The notes beneath the pieces were generated by a model. That model worked only from the letters and a program-made list of their open reading frames with translations, did no database searches and had not been told where the DNA came from. Of a DNA stretch of 64,000 bases, positions 31,068 through 39,023 are shown piece by piece. Position 1 is the first letter of the stretch, and each line of letters begins with the position of its first letter. Location of the stretch: positions 1 through 64,000 of the forward strand of contig NZ_JAPJDL010000035.1 in assembly GCF_026242055.1 (NCBI RefSeq). The letters run 5' to 3'. Source of the stretch: Lentzea sp. NEAU-D7. GTDB taxonomy: Bacteria; Actinomycetota; Actinomycetes; Mycobacteriales; Pseudonocardiaceae. A program made the translations under genes and the position numbers.

Positions 31068-32308
31068 TCGAGCTCCTTGTTGACCGTCTCCGGCAGCCAG
31101 ATGAGCGCGACCACGGCGATTCCGTACGCGGCCGCCCCGAACAGCATCGCACCGCCGATGCCGAGCCTGTCCGCCATGAACCCGACCAGCCCGGGGAACA
31201 CGGCACCGAACGCACGCCCGAAGTTGTACGTGAAGCCCTGGCCCGTTCCGCGCAGCTGCGTGGGGTAGAGCTCCGACAGGTAGCTGCCGAACCCGCTGAA
31301 GATCGCGGACATGCAGAACCCGAGCGGGAAGCCGAGGAACATGACCAACGTGTTGGCACCGTTGGGGATCTGCGTGTACGCGACGATCAGCAACGCGCTG
31401 GCGACGGCGAACAGCACGAAGGTCTTCTTGCGCCCCAGGTGGTCCGTGAGGTAGCCGCCGCACACGTACCCGATCCACGCGCCGGTGATGAGGAACGCGA
31501 GGTACCCGCCCGTACCGATGATCGTGAGGCCGCGCCCGGTCTGCAGGAACGCCGGCAGCCACGTCGCGAGCGTGTAGTACCCGCCCTGCACACCGGTCGC
31601 GAGCAGCGCGGCGAACAGCGTGGTCTTGAGGATCGGCCCCTGGAAGATCTTCGGGAACGTGCCGCGTTCCTTGGGCAGCGCCTTGGCCTCGGGCGCGTCG
31701 TCGACGTTGCGGCGCACGTAGAAGATGAGGATCGCGGGCAACGCGCCCGTCCAGAACATGATCCGCCACGAGATCGCCGGGTCGGCCAGCGACGCGACCA
31801 GCGTGTTGACGATGACCGCGAGCCCCCAGCCCACGGCCCACGCGCTCTGGATGAACGCCACGGTCCGCCCGCGGTACTTCGGCTTGCAGTACTCGGCCAC
31901 GAGGATCGCCCCGGCCGCCCATTCACCGCCGAAGCCCAGTCCCTGCAGCGCGCGGAAGACCAGCAGCGTCTCGTAGTTCGTCGCGAAGCCGCACAGCACC
32001 GTGAAGAACGCGTACGCCGCCACCGTGATGATCAGCGTCCTGGATCGGCCGAACCGGTCCGCCATGATGCCCGCCACCGCGCCGCCGATGGCGCTCATCA
32101 GCAGCGTGCTGGTGCCCAGCAGGCCGGCTTCCGCCTTGGTGAGGCCGAAGTAGCCGGTGATCGCGACCAGGCTCAGGGGGAGAACCCAGTAGTCGTAGGA
32201 GTCCAGCCCGTAACCGCCGAAGGCGCCGACGAACGCGCGCCTGCCCTTCTGGCCGAGACTGCGGAACCAGGCGAAACGGCCTGTGTCCTCGGTCGTGGAC
32301 GTGCTCAT
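31064..32308 (-). CDS. MFS transporter (aromatic-acid/organic-acid symporter type)
   Basis: A 414-residue, 12-helix transporter. DRFGRSRT after helix 2 and DHLGRKKT after helix 8 are the paired MFS cytoplasmic motifs, and an aspartate pair sits in helix 1 (GLDSYDYW). The general sequence fits proton-coupled carboxylate symporters of the AAHS/sugar-acid group; the substrate is inferred only from the coupled DUF1445 gene. ATG with gaggtg ribosome-binding site. A palindrome lies 58 bp upstream at 32366-32382. Confidence 0.85.
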   Translation of the reverse strand: MSTSTTEDTGRFAWFRSLGQKGRRAFVGAFGGYGLDSYDYWVLPLSLVAITGYFGLTKAEAGLLGTSTLLMSAIGGAVAGIMADRFGRSRTLIITVAAYAFFTVLCGFATNYETLLVFRALQGLGFGGEWAAGAILVAEYCKPKYRGRTVAFIQSAWAVGWGLAVIVNTLVASLADPAISWRIMFWTGALPAILIFYVRRNVDDAPEAKALPKERGTFPKIFQGPILKTTLFAALLATGVQGGYYTLATWLPAFLQTGRGLTIIGTGGYLAFLITGAWIGYVCGGYLTDHLGRKKTFVLFAVASALLIVAYTQIPNGANTLVMFLGFPLGFCMSAIFSGFGSYLSELYPTQLRGTGQGFTYNFGRAFGAVFPGLVGFMADRLGIGGAMLFGAAAYGIAVVALIWLPETVNKELE

Positions 32309-32365
32309 GGGACACCTCGCAGCGTGGTGGAGGAGTGGTCGGGTGTGATGTGGGACTCAGGGTAA

Positions 32366-32382
32366 GGATTGTTCAACAATCC
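32366..32382. promoter_or_regulatory. Perfect palindrome upstream of the MFS-DUF1445 operon
   Basis: ggattgttcaacaatcc has 8-bp arms around a single C. It resembles operators of GntR (TTGT-N-ACAA-like) or TetR proteins. No regulator gene of either family is adjacent, so the cognate factor is encoded elsewhere. Confidence 0.55.
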
Positions 32383-32856
32383 CACAAGGCCACAATTCAA
32401 CGATCCGACGATCGGTGGGTGGGAGCTGGGCTGGGTGGCGTCGGTGGGTGCGGCTCAACGGTCCGCGCTCGCGGCTTGGGTCCGACGCGCGGCTGGAGAG
32501 CCGGGCTGGGTCCCAGTGCCCAGGCGGAGGGGGCACCGGCTGACCCCACGGCTCGCGCGCGGCGAACGGGACAGCGTGCTGGGGAGGCGGAGCCCGCGGT
32601 CCGGACTCCGCGTCCGAACTCGGGGTCCGGAGCCCACGTCTGGACTCCGGGGTTTGAGGTCCCAGGGGCCGGGTTCAGGGTTCGGAGTCTGCGTCCGAAC
32701 TCCGGGCAGCGTGCTGCGGACGGGGTCCGCGTGAAGCGCGTCCAAGCTGCGAAGACCAGATGCCGGCGGCGACGGTCCGCACCCTCGAAACCGAGAGGCG
32801 GGGCCCAAAGCGTTCGGGAAGCCGGGCCACACACCCGGCGCAACCCCGCCGCGCGG
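32383..32856. repeat. Gene-free stretch with 13-bp tandem repeats
   Basis: No credible gene is seen between the MFS gene and the LON-domain gene. Within it, 32599-32650 is four consecutive 13-bp units of the form GTCCGGACTCCGC, and two further units occur at 32680-32705. The remainder is GC-rich sequence open in several frames without recognisable protein features. Confidence 0.7.
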
Positions 32857-33537
32857 CTAGTTCGGGCTCGGCACGTGCCCGAACTCGGTCAGCGGCACCG
32901 GAACCGCCTTCAGCGCGCTCAGGATCCCGGTCTCCCGGTGCAGCATCCGCCGCACCAACCGCAGCCGCCGAGCCGGCGACCTCTCCTCCAGCAGCCGTTG
33001 CCGGTCTTCGACGGGCAGCAGGCAGTCGGCGGCCAGCAGGTACGACAGGTCGCCCAGCGACACGTCGTCGCCGGGTGCCGACCAGTCCTCGCTGTGCCAG
33101 GCGGCGCCGCAGTACCGCTCGTGGGCCGCGCGGGCCCCGCGCTCCAGGATCGGCACGACCTCCTGCGCCGCCTCGGGCACGGGCGCGTCGTCCAGGTAGT
33201 CGACGTGGGCCAGCAGGTACGGCGCCGTCGTCGTGTCGACGTCCAGCAGGCGGAAGCGGCGCACGCCGCGCGTCACGATGTCGAAGCGGCCCTCCGGCAG
33301 CGGGCGGGCGTCCAGGAGGTCGGCCGAGCAGCCGATGTCCTGCAGCGAGTGGACGTTGTCGGCGCCCACCTCCCAGCCCTGCTTGATGCACACGACGCCG
33401 AACGTCCGGCCGAACAGGGAGCCCGTCATGAGGTCCACGACGAGCTGCCGGTAGCGCGGTTCGAAGATGTGCAACGGCAAGGACGCCCCGGGCAGCAGCA
33501 CGGTGCCCAGCGGGAACAACGGAAGCGTCTCTGCCAC
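32857..33537 (-). CDS. LON substrate-binding-domain protein
   Basis: A 226-residue protein consisting only of a Lon N-terminal-like (PUA-fold) domain: LPLFPLGTVLLPGASLPLHI and FEPRYRQLV at the start, GVRRFRLL and SYLLAADCLLP later. It has no AAA or peptidase domain. Such stand-alone LON proteins may act as substrate adaptors; the role is unproven. GTG 33537 begins VAETLPLF. It lies head-to-tail with nrtR, 10 nt downstream of it. Confidence 0.82.
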   Translation of the reverse strand: MAETLPLFPLGTVLLPGASLPLHIFEPRYRQLVVDLMTGSLFGRTFGVVCIKQGWEVGADNVHSLQDIGCSADLLDARPLPEGRFDIVTRGVRRFRLLDVDTTTAPYLLAHVDYLDDAPVPEAAQEVVPILERGARAAHERYCGAAWHSEDWSAPGDDVSLGDLSYLLAADCLLPVEDRQRLLEERSPARRLRLVRRMLHRETGILSALKAVPVPLTEFGHVPSPN

Positions 33538-33547
33538 GCGCCCAACG

Positions 33548-34243
33548 TTACGTGGTGCCACCCGCGCTCGCCGGACGGCCGGATCCGGGCGGCCTCAGCA
33601 CGGCGAACGGATCAGTCACCTTGATTCCCTTGGCGCTGAACCGGAACAAAGCCGCCGGGCGGCCGCCGGACGGGCCGGGGGGAGCGGTACCGCCCGTGGG
33701 CTCCAGCAACAACCGCCGTGACAGCACCCTTTGCAGGTTCGTCGCGGACACGCGGTAGCCCAGCGCCGCGGAGTAGTGGTCGCGCAGCAGGGAGATCGTG
33801 AACTCCGGTGGCGCCAGTGCGAAGCCGACGTTCGTGTACGACAGCTTCGAGGCGAGCCTGTGCCGCGCCCGGTGCACGATCGAGGCGTGGTCGAACGCCA
33901 TCGCGGGCAACTTCTCCACGCAGTGCCACTCCGTGTCGGCCGGCCGCTCGGGATCGACGTCCGAGGGCACCAGCCCGAGGAAGGCCGTCGCCACGACGCG
34001 GGGACCGGGAACGCGGTCCGGTGCGCTGAACACGGCGAGCTGTTCGACGTGTGACAACTGTCGCACGTCGACTTTTTCCGCCAGCTGACGGCGGATGGAG
34101 GACTCGACGTCCTCGTCCACCCGCAGCTCCCCACCCGGCAGCGACCAGCGGTGAGCGTGTGGTTCCCGTGCGCGCTCCCACAGCATGACCTGGAGTGACG
34201 CACCTCTCACCCGCAACACAGCGGCCAGAACTTCGTGCCCCAC
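33548..34243 (-). CDS. nrtR: NrtR-type Nudix repressor of NAD synthesis
   Basis: A 231-residue protein: a Nudix-like domain (about 1-140; [20 protein letters not shown], a degenerate Nudix box) fused to a C-terminal winged helix ([13 protein letters not shown] ... GRPAALFRF). This is the NrtR architecture, which binds ADP-ribose or NAD-related ligands and represses NAD biosynthesis genes. It is divergent from nadA, as in mycobacteria. I prefer the GTG at 34243 ([12 protein letters not shown]); GTGs at 34252 and 34273 are alternatives, but the latter would place the candidate operator inside the gene. Confidence 0.88.
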   Translation of the reverse strand: MGHEVLAAVLRVRGASLQVMLWERAREPHAHRWSLPGGELRVDEDVESSIRRQLAEKVDVRQLSHVEQLAVFSAPDRVPGPRVVATAFLGLVPSDVDPERPADTEWHCVEKLPAMAFDHASIVHRARHRLASKLSYTNVGFALAPPEFTISLLRDHYSAALGYRVSATNLQRVLSRRLLLEPTGGTAPPGPSGGRPAALFRFSAKGIKVTDPFAVLRPPGSGRPASAGGTT

Positions 34244-34255
34244 TCCTGCCACCTG

Positions 34256-34270
34256 GCTGATACTATCGGC
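34256..34270. promoter_or_regulatory. Candidate NrtR operator over the nadA -10
   Basis: GCTGATA-C-TATCGGC is a 15-bp near-palindrome (one mismatch between 7-bp arms). It contains TACTAT (34261-34266), a good -10 for nadA, whose ATG is at 34317. Its position between divergent nrtR and nadA fits autoregulation plus nadABC repression. No experimentally known site was compared. Confidence 0.5.
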
Positions 34271-34316
34271 CACGTTTTCGACCAGCAGGCGAAAACCCCG
34301 GATCGAGGAGGCAGTG

Positions 34317-35336
34317 ATGGTCGCTACCGCAACCGTGGAGCGAACCGCGTCGGGTGTGTACGGCGGAGTCGAGCCGAACGCCGCGTGGCGGGACGAGGTG
34401 CTGCGTCTCGCGAAGGAGCGGGATGCCGTCATCCTGGCGCACAACTACCAGCTGCCCGAGATCCAGGACATCGCCCACCACACCGGCGACTCCCTCGCGC
34501 TGAGCCGGATCGCCGCGCAGTCCGACGCGCAGACCATCATCTTCTGCGGCGTGCACTTCATGGCCGAGACCGCGAAGATCCTCGCCCCGCAGAAGACCGT
34601 GCTGATCCCGGACGAGCGCGCGGGCTGCTCGCTCGCCGACTCGATCACGGGCGCGCAGCTGCGCGAGTGGAAGGCGGAGCACCCCGGCGCCGTCGTCGTG
34701 TCGTACGTGAACACGACCGCCGAGGTGAAGGCCGAGACGGACATCTGCTGCACGTCCTCGAACGCCGTCGACGTCGTCAGGTCGATCCCCGCGGACCGCG
34801 AGGTGCTGTTCTGCCCGGACCAGTTCCTGGGCGCGCACGTCAAGCGCGAGACCGGCCGCGAGAACCTGCACATCTGGGCGGGCGAGTGCCACGTCCACGC
34901 CGGCATCAACGGCCCCGAGCTGGCCGAGCGCGCCGCCGCGAACCCGGAGGCGGACCTGTTCATCCACCCGGAGTGCGGCTGCGCCACGAGCGCGCTGTAC
35001 CTGAGCGGTGAGGGCATCGTCCCCGCGGAGAAGGTCAAGATCCTCTCGACCGGCGACATGATCACCGCGGCCCGCTCGACGAAGGCGACCAAGGTGCTCG
35101 TCGCGACCGAGGTCGGCATGCTGCACCAGCTGCGCAAGGCCGCCCCGGAGATCGACTTCCGCGCCGTCAACGACCGCGCGTCCTGCACCTACATGAAGAT
35201 GATCACGCCGGCCGCGCTGCTGCGCTGCGTGCGTGAGGGCCTGGACGAGGTGCACGTCGACCTGGAGACCGCCCAGCGCGCCCAGGGCGCCGTGCAGCGG
35301 ATGATCGAGATCGGCCAGCCCGGCGGCGGTGAGTGA
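34317..35336 (+). CDS. nadA: Quinolinate synthase
   Basis: A 339-residue [4Fe-4S] enzyme condensing iminoaspartate with dihydroxyacetone phosphate to quinolinate. Features: [15 protein letters not shown], the cluster cysteines in [19 protein letters not shown] and HPECGCATS, and the [10 protein letters not shown] segment. ATG follows gaggaggcagtg, a strong Shine-Dalgarno. First gene of nadABC, with nadB overlapping its stop. Confidence 0.96.
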   Translation: MVATATVERTASGVYGGVEPNAAWRDEVLRLAKERDAVILAHNYQLPEIQDIAHHTGDSLALSRIAAQSDAQTIIFCGVHFMAETAKILAPQKTVLIPDERAGCSLADSITGAQLREWKAEHPGAVVVSYVNTTAEVKAETDICCTSSNAVDVVRSIPADREVLFCPDQFLGAHVKRETGRENLHIWAGECHVHAGINGPELAERAAANPEADLFIHPECGCATSALYLSGEGIVPAEKVKILSTGDMITAARSTKATKVLVATEVGMLHQLRKAAPEIDFRAVNDRASCTYMKMITPAALLRCVREGLDEVHVDLETAQRAQGAVQRMIEIGQPGGGE

Positions 35337-36949
35337 TGGCCGCGCGCTGGGAGGCGCGAGCCGACCTGATCGTGGTCGGCACCGGTGTGGCGGGTCTGAC
35401 CGCCGCGCTGCGGGCTCGTGAGCTGGGACTGCGCGTCCTGGTCGTCACGAAGGCCGCGGGGGACGACGGCAACACCCGCTGGGCCCAGGGCGGCGTCGCC
35501 GTCGTCATGGAGGACCAGCACGACCCGGGTGACTCGGTGCGCAGGCACGTCGAGGACACGCTGACGGCGGGCGCGGGCCTCTGCGACGACACGGCCGTCG
35601 CGGCGATCATCACCGACGGTCCCGCGGCCGTCGCCCGGCTGCGCGAACGCGGTGCCGTGTTCGACGCGAAGCCGGACGGCCTGCTCGAACGCACCCGTGA
35701 AGGCGGGCACAGCGCGTTCCGCGTCGTGCACGCCGGTGGCGACGCGACCGGTGCCGAGGTCGAGCGCGCCCTGCTCAAGGCCACTGTGGACGGACGGGTT
35801 CCCCTGCTGGAGAACCACGTCGCGGTCGACGCGGTGAAGACGCCGCTCGGTGCCGTGGCCGGACTGCTCGTGCTCGACGGCAACGGCGTGCCCGGTGTGC
35901 TCACCGCGCCCGCCGTGCTGCTGGCGACCGGTGGCCTCGGTCAGATGTACCAGGCGACCTCTAACCCCTCGGTGGCGACGGGGGACGGGCTGGCGCTGGC
36001 GCTCAGGGCCGGCGCGCTGGCCGCGGACGTCGAGTTCATCCAGTTCCACCCGACCGTCCTCTACACGGGCCGCGGCGCCCGCGGCCGGTGCCCGCTCGTC
36101 ACGGAAGCCGTGCGCGGCGAGGGCGCCGTGCTGGTCGACGCGACCGGTGCCCGCGTGATGAAGGGCGTGCACCCGCTCGAAGACCTGGCACCGCGCGACG
36201 TCGTGGCGGCCGCGATCACCCGGCACATGGCGGCGGGTCCTGGAGGCGTGGACGACCACGTCTTCCTGGACGCGACGGCGCTGCACGACATGGCGACCCG
36301 CTTCCCGACGGTGTTCTCGGCCTGCGTCTCGGTGGGCATCGACCCGGCCGTGGACCCGATCCCCGTCGCTCCGGCGGCGCACTTCGCCTGCGGTGGCGTG
36401 GTGTCCACCGTCGACGGACGCACCGGCGTGACGGGTCTCTACGCGGTCGGCGAGGTCGCCCGCACGGGCCTGCACGGCGCGAACCGCCTGGCCTCCAACA
36501 GCCTGCTCGAAGGCCTGGTCTGCGGTACCCGTGCCGCCGAGACCGTCGCCGCCGACCTCGCCATCGGCCTGATCGCGCCCGCGCGGTCGGTCGAGCCCTC
36601 GCTGCCCACCGCGCCGGTCGCGGACCGGGACCTGTTGCAGCGCGTGATGTCGCGCTACGCCGCCATCGGCCGCGACGCCGAGGGCCTGGCCGTCGTCGGC
36701 TCGGTGCTCGACGTGTCCACCGTGGACAAGCAGCTGGAGTCGCGCGAACTGGTCGAGGACGCGGCGCTGACCACGGCCGCCCGCGCCCTGATCGCGGCGG
36801 CGCAGCAACGCACCGAGTCCCGCGGCTGCCACGTGCGCACGGACTTCACCGAGCGTTCCGAGGCGTGGCGGCGCAGTCAGCTCGTCCGGCTCACCCCGAC
36901 CGGTCAGCCCGTGCTGGCCGATCCTGTTCTCGCAGAGGGTGTCGCATGA
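35336..36949 (+). CDS. nadB: L-aspartate oxidase
   Basis: A 537-residue flavoprotein oxidising L-aspartate to iminoaspartate for NadA. FAD-binding VVGTGVAGLTAAL is near the N-terminus; GNTRWAQGGVAVV, FIQFHPT and the flavin/substrate region GLHGANRLASNSLLEGLV are conserved, with a C-terminal helical domain. The ATG overlaps the nadA TGA (TGATG); a GTG 3 nt upstream is also in frame. The length matches typical NadB. Confidence 0.95.
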   Translation: MAARWEARADLIVVGTGVAGLTAALRARELGLRVLVVTKAAGDDGNTRWAQGGVAVVMEDQHDPGDSVRRHVEDTLTAGAGLCDDTAVAAIITDGPAAVARLRERGAVFDAKPDGLLERTREGGHSAFRVVHAGGDATGAEVERALLKATVDGRVPLLENHVAVDAVKTPLGAVAGLLVLDGNGVPGVLTAPAVLLATGGLGQMYQATSNPSVATGDGLALALRAGALAADVEFIQFHPTVLYTGRGARGRCPLVTEAVRGEGAVLVDATGARVMKGVHPLEDLAPRDVVAAAITRHMAAGPGGVDDHVFLDATALHDMATRFPTVFSACVSVGIDPAVDPIPVAPAAHFACGGVVSTVDGRTGVTGLYAVGEVARTGLHGANRLASNSLLEGLVCGTRAAETVAADLAIGLIAPARSVEPSLPTAPVADRDLLQRVMSRYAAIGRDAEGLAVVGSVLDVSTVDKQLESRELVEDAALTTAARALIAAAQQRTESRGCHVRTDFTERSEAWRRSQLVRLTPTGQPVLADPVLAEGVA

Positions 36950-37794
36950 CCATCGACGGCAACATCGACTGGGACGACGCGAACCGGGTCATCCAGCTCG
37001 CGCTGGAGGAGGACCTCCGCTACGGCCTCGACGCCACGACGCTGGCGACGGTGCCCGAGAAGGCGGTGGCCACCGCCGAGATCACGCCTCGCGCGGCGGG
37101 CGTGCTGTGCGGCGTCTCCGTCGCCCGCACGGCTTTCCAGCGCTACCTGCCCGAGGTCGAGGTGCTCTCCGAGGCCTCCGACGGCGACAAGGCCGTGCCC
37201 GGCGAGCCGGCACTGGTGCTGACCGGCCCGACCCGCGGCCTGCTCACCGTCGAGCGCACGGCGCTGAACCTGATCTGCCACCTGTCGGGCATCGCCACGC
37301 AGACCGCCCGCTGGGTGAGCGCGATCGAGGGCACCGGCGCGGCCGTCCGCGACTCGCGCAAGACGTTGCCGGGCTTGCGTTCACTGCAGAAGTACGCGGT
37401 GCGGGCCGGCGGCGGCGTGAACCACCGCATGGGCCTCGGCGACGCGATCCTCATCAAGGACAACCACGTCGCCGCGGCCGGGTCGGTCGGCGCCGCGATC
37501 CGCGCGGCCCGCGCGCACGCGCCCGATCTGCTGATGGAGGTCGAGGTCGACAGCCTCGAGCAGCTCGACGAGGCGCTGGCCGAAGGCGCGGAACTGGTGC
37601 TGCTGGACAACTTCACGCCCGAGCAGTGCGCTCAGGCCGTGCGGCGGCGTCCGGACGGCGTGAAGCTGGAGGCGTCCGGCGGGCTCACGCTCGACGTGGC
37701 CCGCCAGTACGCCGAGACCGGGGTGGACTACCTCGCGGTCGGCGGCCTCACGCACTCCAGCCCGTCACTCGACCTCGGCCTGGACCTGCGCTAG
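36946..37794 (+). CDS. nadC: Nicotinate-nucleotide pyrophosphorylase (carboxylating)
   Basis: A 282-residue quinolinate phosphoribosyltransferase giving nicotinate mononucleotide. RDSRKTLPGLRSLQKYAVRAGG, the NHRMGLGDAILIKDNH motif, MEVEVDS and LEASGGL are all present. ATGA overlap with nadB. Last gene of the operon; its 3' end overlaps the convergent gene at 37765 by 30 nt. Confidence 0.95.
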   Translation: MTIDGNIDWDDANRVIQLALEEDLRYGLDATTLATVPEKAVATAEITPRAAGVLCGVSVARTAFQRYLPEVEVLSEASDGDKAVPGEPALVLTGPTRGLLTVERTALNLICHLSGIATQTARWVSAIEGTGAAVRDSRKTLPGLRSLQKYAVRAGGGVNHRMGLGDAILIKDNHVAAAGSVGAAIRAARAHAPDLLMEVEVDSLEQLDEALAEGAELVLLDNFTPEQCAQAVRRRPDGVKLEASGGLTLDVARQYAETGVDYLAVGGLTHSSPSLDLGLDLR

Positions 37795-38196
37795 CCGCGG
37801 CCGGTACCGCTCGACGCTCACGCCGCGGGCGCCGGGGAAGTTCTGCACCCGGCGCCAGTCGGCGGTCTTCGAGCCGACTCCGCCGCCGTCGGACAGCGCG
37901 TCGACGTGATCCTCCGCGCTGGCCCACTCCGCGTAGTTGATCACCTGCCTGCCGTCCTCCCGGATGTGGAAGGCGGCGGAGATGCCACCGGGGTGCGGGT
38001 TCGGCTCGCTGGCGAGCGCCACGAACACCGAGTCGACCCACGCCCGTGCGGTGGCCTCGTCGTCGGTGTCGACCGTGACCAGGACGACGCACCCCACGGG
38101 CCGGCTCCCGGACGTCATGCCTCCGGACCGGTAGAGCTTGAAGCCGTCGATCTCGTCGCGGGCGCGGACGAAGCCGGGCAGTTCGGGAAGTGTCAT
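37765..38196 (-). CDS. ABM-like (dimeric alpha-beta barrel) protein
   Basis: A 143-residue protein with a ferredoxin-like core: VGCVVLVTVDTDDEATARAWVDS, then GGISAAFHIREDGRQVINYAEWASAEDH, as in antibiotic-biosynthesis monooxygenase or stress-response dimeric-barrel proteins. The NYAEW segment is a typical signature. No cofactor site is visible. ATG 38196 has a ggggac ribosome-binding site. It lies 23 nt after the nitrilase gene on the same strand and may share its transcript. Confidence 0.65.
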   Translation of the reverse strand: MTLPELPGFVRARDEIDGFKLYRSGGMTSGSRPVGCVVLVTVDTDDEATARAWVDSVFVALASEPNPHPGGISAAFHIREDGRQVINYAEWASAEDHVDALSDGGGVGSKTADWRRVQNFPGARGVSVERYRPRLAQVQAEVE

Positions 38197-38219
38197 GTCC
38201 CCGATCCTGTGGGCTCGAC

Positions 38220-38999
38220 CTAACTGGAGGTCAAGCGCCGGTTCGCCAGCACCGGCAGCACTTCGCGGGCCCGTGCCACCTCGTCGAGGTCCAGGTCCAC
38301 GACCGTGTCCGAGGGTTGGTCCGACAGCTGCACGACGATGTTCCCGAACGGGTCGGCGACGGTCGAGTACCCGATCCCGGTCGGCGCCGACGACCCGAGA
38401 TCCCCGGGAAAGGCCTGCCCGCAGGCCACGACGAACGACGTGCAGTCCAGCGCACGTGCCCGCACCAGCAGCTCCCACTGCTCCTTCTTGCCGGGCCCGG
38501 CACCCCACGAGGCGCCGACCAGCACGGCGGACGCCCCCTTGTCGGCGAGAGCGCGGAAGAGCTCGGGAAAGCGGATGTCGTAGCAGGTGGCCACGCCGAG
38601 CGTGATGCCGTCGACCTCGAACGTCACCAGGTCGGACCCCGGCGCGACCGTTCGCGACTCCTGGAACCCGAACGCGTCGAACAGGTGGATCTTGTCGTAA
38701 CCGGCGTGGACGTCCGGTCCGGTGACGAGAAGCGTGTTCGTCACCCGGTCACCGGACGGCGTGAACATGCCCGCCACCACCACGACGTCGTGCTGGACCG
38801 CGATCTCGTGCACCGCGGAGGCCCACGGCCCGTCCAGCGGTTCGGCGACCGGCCCGAGAGGCACGCCGAAGCGGCACATCGTCGCCTCGGGCAGCAGGAC
38901 GACGCGCGCGCCCTCGGCCCTGCGCACCGCGTCGCGGACGAGCTCCAGGTTGGAGCGGGGATCGGTGGTCGAGCTGATCTGACTCACGGCGACGCGCAT
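38220..38999 (-). CDS. Nitrilase-superfamily carbon-nitrogen hydrolase
   Basis: A 259-residue amidase with the complete catalytic triad E38 (LLPEATM), K103 (YDKIHLFD) and C139 (ATCYDIRFPELF). The length and CYDIRFPE motif suit the omega-amidase / deaminated-glutathione amidase branch, which repairs aberrant amides; the exact substrate is inferred. ATG 38999 begins MRVAVSQIS. It is divergent from the lipoprotein gene at 39024 across 24 bp. Confidence 0.88.
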   Translation of the reverse strand: MRVAVSQISSTTDPRSNLELVRDAVRRAEGARVVLLPEATMCRFGVPLGPVAEPLDGPWASAVHEIAVQHDVVVVAGMFTPSGDRVTNTLLVTGPDVHAGYDKIHLFDAFGFQESRTVAPGSDLVTFEVDGITLGVATCYDIRFPELFRALADKGASAVLVGASWGAGPGKKEQWELLVRARALDCTSFVVACGQAFPGDLGSSAPTGIGYSTVADPFGNIVVQLSDQPSDTVVDLDLDEVARAREVLPVLANRRLTSS

Positions 39000-39010
39000 G
39001 GGGATCACTG

Positions 39011-39023
39011 TAGGGTCCGAAAC
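39011..39023 (+). promoter_or_regulatory. Leaderless promoter -10 for the substrate-binding protein
   Basis: TAGGGT at 39011-39016 lies exactly 7 nt before the GTG at 39024, and there is no Shine-Dalgarno. That spacing places the start of transcription on the start codon. Confidence 0.5.

Noticed and set aside
32397-32843. Open frames on both strands in the 13-bp repeat region
   Set aside because: Proline/arginine-rich, not similar to any family, and produced by the repeat itself.
35189-36832. Long open frame antisense to nadB
   Set aside because: Arginine/valine/histidine-rich shadow with no motifs; nadB is well supported.
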